From Hyalella azteca (taxonomy: Eukaryota; Arthropoda; Malacostraca; Amphipoda; Hyalellidae), in NCBI RefSeq assembly GCF_000764305.2, contig NW_025941636.1:124001-188000 (forward strand): DNA of 64,000 nt, written 5' to 3'. A program made the translations under genes and the position numbers. Under the pieces are notes generated by a model. It was not told the origin of the DNA. It saw only the letters and a program-made list of their open reading frames with translations, and did no database searches. Position 1 is the stretch's first letter, and each line of letters starts with the position of its first letter. Positions 11,421 through 23,400 of this stretch are shown piece after piece.

Positions 11421-14400
11421 CTGAAGTGCAAGAAGTATATTGCAGTTCATTTCTTTCAAAGGATAGCATCGAAACATTTTAAGAGAAAATAATTGCAGAA
11501 ATGTCATTTCACACTGAACAGTAACACAGAGTTGATTTTCAAACCTGGGAAAATTAAGACAAAAAATGTTCAGCCACGAGCTCAGATCATGATCGAAGTC
11601 TCACCTTTTCGGCAATTTCTTTGACCTGCTGAACAGTGATAACGTCCCACGCAGGCCCCCGCCTTCTGTACTCAACAACGAGGCCTCCTGCAGTTGCGGC
11701 CTCCAACTGCTCAGCGGTTGCGCGCTGATTTACTTCAGGCACGCAGCGTACAAACTGATTAGGATAGTCGTATGCCAGCTTATCTGCTACGAACTCCCCC
11801 AGCGGCCCGAAGAGCAGGACTGGCCGACGAACATTATCTGTGTAGAATCATCGTATTGGCACATGCACAAAATTATTCTATTTATTAAGGCTAATCAGTT
11901 GCAGTCTCAGCAATGTCAGTTAAACGCATTTAAAATCATGGGATGCTGATAAATTTTTCAAAATAAAGCAGCGAGGCATCAAAATTTCACAGCTGCGCAC
12001 TAATTCAGCACTAATTCAAGAGCATAATAACGTTCAGGATTGGTTTGAATGCATGTAGGAGAAACTAAAGTGGTTTTTGCCGATGAAATAGTGAAAACTT
12101 AATTACCATAAAAACACAGGCTCAGAGGCATTGCCCAACCGTTAACTGCTACAGCATGAAAATATACAGAAAATTCAACACAATAAAAACATTACGCCCT
12201 AAGGTATTACGCTGCCGCCGCCCACTTAACACAGTAACTCACTGTCCAGACGCTCGACCCTGAGGTAGGCAATGGAGGCCCCCGCCTCCTCAGCCAGGGA
12301 GGAGCTCGTCGCTCCACAGTCACCGAACGAATTCAGGGACGCGTCCGAGAAACTGGCCAGTTCTTTACTGTCTCTGGACGAGGATCTGTTCGTGAGAAAG
12401 TAAGTTAGCTGCAAATTTCAAATCATTTAAGTCATTCATTCAAAATGTGCTGCTTATATAACATACAGCATGACATTTTTCCATTTTTCTGCACTTTTAT
12501 TTCATACCATTTCACACTTTTATTTCATACCATTTCACAAAACGCTAAACAGAAGATCGAATAAACAAAACGAGTTTTATTTCATTGACCTGGAATGTTT
12601 TTTTCGTTTGAAGAATGAGCGTCTTGCGGTGGTGTTTCCTCTCCTGCTGGGATCCACGGAGGCACTGGCGCCACTGATGCTGCTCAAGACGGTGCCTCCA
12701 CTGAAGGGCAGCGTCGTCAGGTCAATACCCGAGCCACAGCCACGTTGCAGCATCGCCTCTTCCACCCTGCAATTAGTGCGCCGGTCATTTCTCTAGCAAC
12801 ACTCATCAGTTACGACCGATGAAATATTATGTGAGATTTTACAAGTCATCGGCATTTTACGTGAAATGAAATTTAGAAAGTGAATGTCATCTTGAACAGC
12901 TACGAATAAGGCTCCACACTTTATAATAATCAGAAGCTCTTGATCCCTTTCCACGGAAATATACTCACGCCTCATGCTCGCTGTTCTTATGCTTCATGTC
13001 ATATTAAGATGAAAATTGTTTAATGCCGAACCTCATATGCACGGAGAATATTCCAAAGGTAAGTATCATAATAAAGGTCACCAGAGCAAGAAGCCTCACT
13101 TGTCTTTGCTTGGTATGGGTCCACATGCGAGTTTTTGACCGTCTTGATCTAGCAACCAGGCACGCCACACGCCGGGCACGGAATTATGCAATGTATTGTC
13201 GACGTAGAGGATGTCATCCTTGTGAAACGTGAGCTCGTTTGAGGCCTCGCTGCCAACGTTGTCAAACAACGCACGCACGAAGAAGCTGTCTCCAGGTTGT
13301 TCCTGCACCACTGCGTAGGCTGTGCAACAACATGAGGATATTTAAGTTTACCTTAGTGGTTATGGTTATTCATTATTTGATAAGTTAACTCGGGAAGGCT
13401 CATTAGAGTAGTTCTTATTTCTTTTCTGCAAGATAAAATCTTTAACAAAACATTAAAGATGTCAAGAAACGCAAAATCAGGGAATCAATCTCATTATTAA
13501 TATCCTACTCAAGAATGTCACAACTCACTGCGTGGGTCGTACTGAACAAGCATAGCGACGCTATCAGCAGGCTTGGCGAGTTCGTAGGACGCTTGCTCAG
13601 CCGTAGCATAGCGGAGGTCATGGCCGTTGTACTCCAAGATACGATCACCAGGACGAAGCATTGCACTGAAAATTTATAAAAATGTCATGTGAAAGGAGTA
13701 AAGAAACTTCGTTTCAGTTGAACACTTGAAATAAATTGTCAATAGGTTGAAGTAAAAATATGCATTTAGAAATTACTTTTCAAAGACAACACTTCTAAAG
13801 AGGCCAGTGTCTTCAATGTTACACATGTACAATGAATGTCTTATTTTATTTTTAACTATCAATAAATTATTCTTTAATTTTTTTCAACATTAATTTTTTT
13901 TAAACTTTTTAAAATTATTCATTCTGTAAATTGGTTCATGCATTGTCTTCGGCTTTACGCAAGTGTGCAAAATTTCAGATCGATTGGAAAAGTAGAAGTG
14001 CGTTAGATGGCGCCTTTAAGATTTGTAGTAGACAAGCAAACGATAAGAAGTGAAGTTAAAGAGAAGTGTCGTAAACTGTGACAAAAATGTGAATGCAACT
14101 CAAGTTCAAGACGCTACATTTCACATAATCTAAACTATCTAAATAGCGGTAGGCAATCAATTTGACCCCGAGCAAAAAAGGCTCTAACAACTTTATTTAC
14201 CGTTTGTATCGCTAGTTACCAAGCCTTTAGATATAAATATCATCGATGACATTAAACGTATCCATAAACAAAGCGTCAAGGGAATCATTAAACTTACCGG
14301 CTGGCGGGCGAATCCTTCATGACGGCATGGACGAACACGCCCAAGGCATTGCCGCCCACCATCCGCACGCCCAAGTTTGAGCTTTTGTTAACTTCAAGAT

Positions 14401-17400
14401 ACACAACACGCGGCTCCTCAGCGTCGCTGCCGCTGCGGCCTTTACGGTCAATGGAACTTCTGTTTCTGCCGCCACTGTTGCGGCTGCCGCTGCTCCTTGA
14501 TCCATTATTATTGGCTCGGCTGATACCACTACGGTTGCCTCCTCCACTGCTACGGCTGCTACTGCCACGGCTCACTGCAGTATTACCACCACTACTGCTA
14601 CTACAGCTGCTGTTCTTACGGCTGTTACCGTTCTTGTGTTTACAGCTGCCGCCCTCAGTGCCGTGACCACCGGAGTGACGTAAGACTTGTTGGCGTTGAA
14701 GCAGTTGACCTCCTTCAGTGCAGCTGCTCATGGCGCCTATCTCGTCCCTGGAATCCCTGGAATCTTCGGCTTCCGGCTGTTGACTTCTGAAATTAATGGA
14801 TTTTCAAATTAATTCTACGTTTAAAAATATATTCTTTACCTGATAGAAATCCAGCAATACACAAAATTCTTGCACTAAAATATTTATTGAATAGGGAGGA
14901 TATTTTACGAATAGATGAGCAAAGACACCTAATCAAATATTAATGAGAAATTATACTCTGTAATATTATGAATACTTATAGAACAGTATAATTTACCGCT
15001 GGTATGTATCTGGGCGGGTAAGAGTGGCGAGGGCGTGCGCAATTTGTGGTCGCGTTAGGGTGGAGCGCGCGGATGTGGAAAGGGAATGTTCCCCTGACCC
15101 TAGGTGGAGGGGGGACCGCAGGGTTGACGATGAGGAGGGAGGCAAGGATTCCTCCTTGTCTTCATTTTCTCTGTCTGCCTCGTCGTGACGTCGAGACGTT
15201 TGAACAGCATGAGGACTGCTGATGTGGTGCCGATTCTGAAACATATCCAATTGAGGTGAAACAGAATATACCGTACATCAAGAAAATAAGAACGATCAAG
15301 AGATCATATACGATTTAGAACATACTATATCATGATTAGCCGAGGCATTCAAAAAATTGAGATATATTCAATTTACCCCTACCAAGGGTAATGATCATGT
15401 ATACATAAAAATGCCACAAGAAAAAGATCCAAATGAAATAAATTGTTTAAAAACCATAAAATTATCACGAACGAGACATACCTGACTGGCATCACGATCC
15501 ACGAGCACGTGCTCATGATACATCGGAGCGCCGTCTGGACCCAGCATAACGAGTGCGCTGTGGCGCTGCGTATCGTCCCCTGCGAAGTAGCGAGGTGACG
15601 ACCTGTGGTGATCTAGTAGGTCTGGAGTTCGGCCGGTGTGATGGTGAGGGGAAGGTCTGTGGTGCACATTTGCAGATCTCACAGATCTAGGGGAATTGCG
15701 TGGTGTTGGTGTGCCTGAACGTGAACGCCCGCCGTCAAGCAAGCTACTACCACTGCTACTGCCTTGCCATCCTTCCAACTCTTCGTACTTGTCAGCATTA
15801 TTCTGAACAAGCATCGTTACGCTTTTGCCACACTGCGATAATACAGTAGAAGCTGTTTTTTTAGTAGCAGAGCGCATGTTTATGCCGCACACTTCTAGCA
15901 GCTGGTCGCCCACAACAACTCCCACAAGTTCTGCTAAGGAATTCACCGTCACTGCTGAGACAAAGACACCTCCGTTTTGGAGGCATCTAATTTGAATACC
16001 CAAAGGCTCACTGTCCTTCTCAATAACGATGTTGCGGATTTCTCCTGGTTCGGGGCGTCGTTGCCACTGATGCTCGCCCAGTTGCCTATTATGGACTGAG
16101 AAATAAATCTGTTGAGGATCCTGCCCACCTATTGGACGCAGAGACCCTGCACCTCCTACTGAGGGTGCAGTTAAAAGTGAAGAAGGTGGTGACGAGTGAC
16201 GGTGATGATGGTGGTATAGGTGATGAGATGGAGGTGGTGTGGGTCCATTATCTCTTAAGGCGCTGTCCGGCACAGGTGTATTCCTCTCACTTGAGCTGCT
16301 CTTGATGAGGCCACCAAGAGTCGCTGAGAGACGAATTTTTTCCTCGTCACGTTTCCGCGGCATGGTGGTGAAAGCTCGCTCTTTGTGGTAGTCCTGGTAG
16401 GAAGGTGGACACGTGGTTGGCGGAAGGAGTAAGCTGGCTGACGGTAGGAGTGTAAGATGGAGCATTGAGTCATCCACGATTGGAGTGCGAGAAGCTGGTG
16501 CGAAGGACGGCAGTACTGACAGTCCACCTGTGTAAGGGTGGATGGAGCGAGCCTTGGGCTGGAAGTGGTGATGGTGTTCGGACTGCGAGACGGGTTTCGT
16601 TTGGCCAGCAAAACCGGATCCATCAGCAGGTTTGCCAAGCGAGACTTTATTACAAGGAAGCTCGTGTGACGCAGAATTCGAAACGTGGACGGGAGAAGAA
16701 AAAATTCGTTGTTCGAAATGTCCATGGCCATCAATAGGGTCCCGGCCGAGGCTGGGTGATGAGAGAAGGGAGTCGCCACTCCTTGATGCACTTAAAAAAG
16801 GAGAAGGGGTGGTGTGTGGCAGAGTGGGAGAAGAGTAACGTGGAGAAACACTCGTGATTGCAGCACCAACGTTTGTGTGAGGATGGTGATGCGAATAGTG
16901 GTTATGTGAGGAGTAAGGAATGAAGCTGTGAGGAGATCGAAGCCCACTGTTTGAGGGGGAGTACAGACCAGTGTGGGGATGAATGGGCAGCCTCGAAGTG
17001 GGCGTGAGGCGGCCCTCTTGCAGCTGCCGTAGCTGGTAGTTACGATATCCATAAGCAGCAGGAAGACTCAAGGGCTGTGGTGAAGTATGCATGTCAATGT
17101 TGCTCACGTTGCTTTCAGTATCACTGAGCGGACATTTCACTATATTTTTCTTTACGTAATACTCGAGCTCTTCTTTTCCCACGTTACCTGAACGTACGCT
17201 GAAATCGAGGGAGGTATCTGAAGGAGTAAGAGAACCAAGCCTTTTCTCTCGTTCGATCTCTTCAGATTTGATATCAACATTTTGGCGCATACTACCACTG
17301 TAAACTACTTGCTTTGAACGAGGAGTAGTGTACAGGCCACTGGATGCTGAGTACAAAATATCAGGTCCATAATGCTGAGTCCCAGCAGCTCTGTCTTCCA

Positions 17401-20400
17401 AAGCTTTGAGAAAACCATGAGCCTGAGGGCTGTTCGAACTGCTTCTGGTGCTGGCTGACAGCAATGCAACGGCAGTGTCACTTAGTTTCGTGGAGCGATA
17501 GGAGTCGAAACCTTCCTTGATATCAGGGAAGTCGAGTCGTTTGTTTCCAGAGGGGGAATGTAACAGAAGAGGAGTTCGTTCACGACGCGGCGGTGTGCTG
17601 ACAGCTCCAACAGCTTCAGGGTCCCAAGCACTTAAAGTACCACCTTTGTACTTTGGCCACGTGCCACCGCTATTTTCTTTGTCTCGATCTTTAGACTTGG
17701 ATGGAGAAGTCCCGCTCATACCACTGCATTTGTGATGATACAAACTGATAACTGAGTCAAGCTGCGCCATTGCATTTTCTTTTTCTTGATCCATAGAAAA
17801 AGGCGAATTGGCGTGCTTTTCTTTTACTTCTGGACTGGTAACTCGCTCCTTGCTGTGTCTTCGGGGCCTCACAATGCTCTTGAGTTGATCCCATTTTCCA
17901 GAGCCTTTACCCGCAGCTACTTTAGTTACATGGTAAACACCGCGCTCCATACTCCCATACTTGCGACCGCCTGTCATTAAACAATCTTCTAAGCCCGAAC
18001 TGATCATGAATCTCTTGTGATTATCGCGACTTCCGGCACTGCTCCCAACGCCCAGCACATCACACCCAACCGGCTTCTTGCTGCCGGCGAATGCTTCGTG
18101 GTGGTGATGAACATACTCATTTTTCTTAGCATTGAAAGAGTCGTGGCAAAATTCGGAGTCATCTTGGTTTTCAGACGCCAGGTTCTGCCCACTGCTGGTG
18201 CAGCTGACATGAGTTGAAGAGCAATTAGAACACAGCGTCTTAAGGGTAGTGATCTGGACCACGTCTCCCACACCCGCATCCAGCAATTGCTGGGCTTCCT
18301 TACACGTGATGTCCGCTCCTTCTATGCCTTTACCGTTCACCTGCAATAAAAATATATCAATAATGAAAGCATGCAATTCTTCAACAGTTTAGTATTACCA
18401 TCGTTGTATTATTCAAAAAGCCAAACGGTCGGCCAGATATCAGGACAACCGTACAAGATCATTTCTTCACTCACTCGTATCACACAATCTCTCGCTCTTA
18501 TCGCACCACCATCACTCACGCTGATCATACCATTATTTACTGTCTTATCACACCATCACTCACGCTGATCACACCATCACTCATGCTGATCACACCATCA
18601 CTCATGCTGATCACACCATCACTCATGCTGATCACACCATCACTCATGCTGATCACACCATCACTGCCTTGTCACACCATCACTCACGCTGATCACACCA
18701 TCACTCACGCTGATCACTCTATCCCCGAGGGCGAGGTTGGGTTCAGCAGCAGCAGGAGAGCCAGGCTGGATGGCCGCGACACACACCCCTGTCAGCAGAG
18801 ACACGCCGTGATACACGCCGCTGGGGCAGTGCAGGTGTGTGGTGTGTAGCAGCCCATGATACGCGCTCCCCACAGCTCCTGTGTTGTATAAATGCATCGT
18901 AAAAAATCTATTAACGTTACGAGGATAATCATCACTTGAAATTTTCGGGCATTTCCTTATATTAAACCTGAATTATTACCGTGCTTCCTTATAGCTCCTG
19001 TGTTGTAAAAATACTTTGTATCACTTTCAAGATCACTACGAGTGTTATTACTCTCATATTTAGTACATTCAATTATATTAAACCTAAATAATAATATAGC
19101 GCTCCATGCAGTTCCTGCTTTATCCAAAAAATTCCTGTAATTTTCAAGATTACGCCGGGGAATATCATCACCAGGCATTTTCTAATATTAAACCTGAATT
19201 ACCATCACGTTTACGCACCCAATGACTGCGAGCGTCGTCTGCGGAGAGCAATACTGACGTATTCCCCCCCGGCGAGCACAGCGCTGTACACAGACGAGCA
19301 GTCGGTCATCGCACCCACTTTCAGACCGTTCACACGGATCAGTTCGTCCTGAACCCTGCATATCATAATTTCAGGTTAAATTAACAATAACTATACAAAC
19401 GGAAGCCTAAATGTTGGTATAGATGTTTACCTACCTCAGTAAAATAGATAATAAATGTGTATAATCATATTTGCCTTTTTATTGACAAGGAGCCACATTT
19501 GCTGACGAAATTAATTCCATTCACTGCCAACAACTTAGTTATATTCAATAAAATAATACGCATACATTGAGGTGAGAGTTTAATACGTAGAGAAATTTCG
19601 GATGAGATAAAAAATTGAATCAAAGAATATACTGACAATGCATTTATTAATGAAAATAAATACTGCAGTGAGCACACATGGTGGTCAGTAGTACTCATAA
19701 AACGTTTACCTAAGTTTGCCATAGAATGGAGAGTCCTTGTAAACGTTGCTGACAAACACAGACGGTATCTCGTTGTCTCCACTCTGAACTTCAAAACCAA
19801 CACGTCCAGCCCCTGGTCCTTCATAATGGCTTCCCTAAGAAAAGAAGAAAAACGATTATGATAGCGCCTGATTCCTCATTATGGCTTCCCTGAGACAAGT
19901 AAAATGATTATAATGGCGCCTGATCCTTCATTATGGCTTCCCTGAGACAATTAAAATGATTATAATAGCGCCTGGTCCTTCATTATGGCTTCCCTGAGAC
20001 AATTAAAATGATTATAATAGCGCCTGGTCCTTCATTATGGCTTCCCTGAGACAATTAAAATGATTATAATAGCGCCTGGTCCTTCATTATGGCTTCCCTG
20101 AGACAAGTAAAACTATTTTGTTAATTTTTCAAACGAATCTCTTCCAGACCAAAGTTGGGATGATCAAACCAAATCAATTAAACTTTTGAATATAGAACTC
20201 GTCTTAGATATAACTAAGAAAGTAATTAATCAAGTTAAGAAGAAACTAAATGAATAACGTACAAGCTTGACAGTTATGTTGTGGGTATCCCACGTGGAAG
20301 ACTGGATGTGAGGCTGCAGAGGCGGGCTGTGGTGAGCTGGAGGCGTCGTCGTGTGGATGGCTGAGTCTCGAGAGCTGCCACGACTGCTGGAGCACAGCTT

Positions 20401-23400
20401 GCGTACTGTGCTCAGCTTACACCGCTCCAGGTCCTCCAACTGCTCTCTGGAGTACAATGGGAAATTATGGGAAATGATTACTCAAGTTATCGAGCATTTT
20501 TAAGCGACACGTTTGGGGACAAGAGAAATACTGCAACCACAGTTCATAGAAAAACTTAACATCTTAAACGTTGTTGCAATTAATATTCATTGTCAGCGCA
20601 TGTTTCAATTGAGTGATATATAGAAAGTAAACGAGTTCATTTAATTACAGATGAGCCTATGAGGTACTGATCTTGTCAGTTTTTACAAAGTCCCAATGAC
20701 TGTTTTGTAAAGAATGCAAAAGATAGAAAACAATAGAATTATAATTCAAAATTAATTTAAACTATCAAAAGGAATGAAGCCGTACAACGGCGAATAACGA
20801 GTTAACAAGTTAGTCCAGAAAAAGGATTCTTTGAACATTCATAGCAGAATTATTTATTAAACTTTATTTTTTCCCACACAAAAACTAAGCTCACTTGGCA
20901 AGTTTGAGCTGCTTGAGAAGCTCGTCGCGTTGTTTCATCATGTCGTCAGAGTCCCTCATGGCCTCCGCAAGTTTGGCGACTGCGCGGTCCTTCTCACGGC
21001 GCAGTTTGTCGCTGTGCGCGCGGATGCTCTCGCGCTCGCGCACGATTTTGTCGCGCTCACTGAACGCCCAGTCGCGTCTCCTCTGAGACACTTCCGCCTC
21101 GCGTTGACTTTCTGTTAGTGAGTGACAAATTAGTACTGAGTAAATTGTTCTTATGTATATAGAAAATGACAGACTAAAGTACACGTGTCTAATGTATTTA
21201 TTAATTAATGATATTTCACCGAGCGTCTCATTAAATGACTATATTAGAATGTTTGCATAAAATCCTATATCTTTTGGGACATATTAATCCATAACACATC
21301 AGAGTAGAGATGTTCAGTACAGTTAAAAACACCATCAGTTTCTTGCAATACTCACACATGTTTCAGTTCAAAGTAGAGAGCGTGGAAGATATCATTGGGA
21401 AGATAGAAGAAAATAATCGTGTGGAAATCAGAAGTTGTTGCAGAGGTTAGTTTGTTTAGTTAGTAGAGAAATGCGAAGTAGAGGAGATGGAGACAAAGAA
21501 AGCGTTCAGCGAACTGGACAACAGCTCTTAAAAACAAAATTTTGAACAGTAAAGTTCGAAACGCAAATGGAGGCGGTATTACAAATAGGTTGGAAAGTAA
21601 GGATGCAGTCGGAAGAAGGAATTATACATCCATTGAGGAGCCATGCCATCTAAGCTACGAGGTAACGGGCACATGGATTTAAAGCATTTCGTTCGTGCTA
21701 ACATTTCATCAGTTAACTCTTGCATGATTCCGACTTTTGTGTTGCTGACCTGCATCCAGTCTTGCAGTTCAATTTAATACTGTGCTTCCATTTCGGTTAG
21801 ACACGTCTTAAGAAGTCTTATTTATTCACATCTATACAGTGAAACCTTGCCTTACGAACTTAATTTGTGCAGGAACTGGGTTCGTAAAGCAAACATATTT
21901 TTCCCATTAAAATTAATGGAAAAGACTCCGATCTGTGATGGGCCTCTGCACGAGTAACCTGTTTTACATACATACCTATTGTATTTCCAATAGGATAAAA
22001 AAATGATGATTTTTATGTTGAGGTGCCTTATAATTTTTCTTTCTAACCCAATATAGTGGATATCATACTTTTATTTAGTCAGTAATCCTCGGCCGAGTCG
22101 AAAACCTGGATGAAGGCTGCATGTTTCCTGGTGATGTCTAATTTATCATCAATAGACATCAATACTTTTTATGCCGATGCACTGCTTTTTAGCAGGGCCA
22201 GGGTCGTACAGTAAAGCATGGTAATTTTTCGGGTGTGACAGTTTGTAAGGCGGATCGGTTGTAGCAGAGTAAGTTCGCAAGGCGGGGTTCCACTGTATTT
22301 GTTGTCTTGCGATTACGTACAAGACAGAATGCAAGAGAGCAGACACATTGCCGGCGATCATGTGCTCCTTGAAGCGAGTCCATCAATGAAACCAGTTCCA
22401 AAACTCACACTCAATAACCTTATTTCACAAAATTCTCTCCCCCATCTAATTCTATTTGTTTCGACATAACTCATTTATTGGACCATCAAATAGTAAGTAG
22501 TTGATGAAATTTAAATCTCAGTCATCACAAATATTTATGATTCAAGACAATTTTTAAACTTAGCAGATACTAAACGAAAATCCTTACCAATGCTCCTAAT
22601 TTGATGAGCTTATGAGACTGTAAGCATAACAATTTACTTAGGACAGAATCAGAGGAGCATAAATATTGAATATGAAATCAACAAGCAGAACCAATTTGCC
22701 ATTGGGCATAAATCTTTCTTAGCACAATAACTGTATGCAAAACTTCAACAATGAGGCCATTTCATTTCGGGAATCTCTCATAGGGAAGAAGTGCTTGAGG
22801 TAGCTAGACTAAGACTAGGCATAACAGCTACGACAAACGGTGAAAGACTCGGGTTGGCGGGTTTATTATACACATTATGTTACACAGGCAACAACAACAA
22901 CAACAGTAACACCAGCGGAATTATAACAAGATCAATGCCACTTACAATACATGCACACCATACAGCACCACAGAACACAGCGCGGTGGCAGACTTCCATC
23001 AGAATCAATTAATATTTAATGAGAGCTACGGTATTAATCAATGTTCAGCTAGGCATTAAAGACGTAAGTTTATGAAACAAATGAATAGAAAAAACTGTTG
23101 GAACCGTAGAAATACAAACATGGAGGCAGAAATTTAATGCACGCATTATTCAGACGTTCTAATACGTCCGACGTTTATGTACGTATGTGTCAGATGTTCT
23201 CTAGTTGTACCATTTCACGCTAAATGAAAAAAAATTGAGAGGTTAAGCAATTTGAGGAGAATGTTTGCACGCGCAACACTTGACGAACAAGGAATAGGTA
23301 AGGTTATGTCAGCGAGGCGACAGTCATGACAAGCAACGGAAGCTGGGGAGAAGCAGTGTAGTGAGTAGTCAGGAGAGAAGACAGACAAAAAGATAAGAAG

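Noticed and set aside
11620..11837. Active guanylate kinase
   Set aside because: The GxGK P-loop is absent (GPLGEF), as in the MAGUK family, so catalysis is not expected.
14319..14666. 115-codon Leu/Pro-rich frame on the + strand
   Set aside because: Antisense shadow of the Ser/Gly/Arg-rich Dlg5 exon 14298-14786.
16255..16791. 178-codon open frame on the - strand
   Set aside because: Lies in another frame of the Dlg5 giant exon, which has the PDZ3 domain and phase continuity. A shadow frame.
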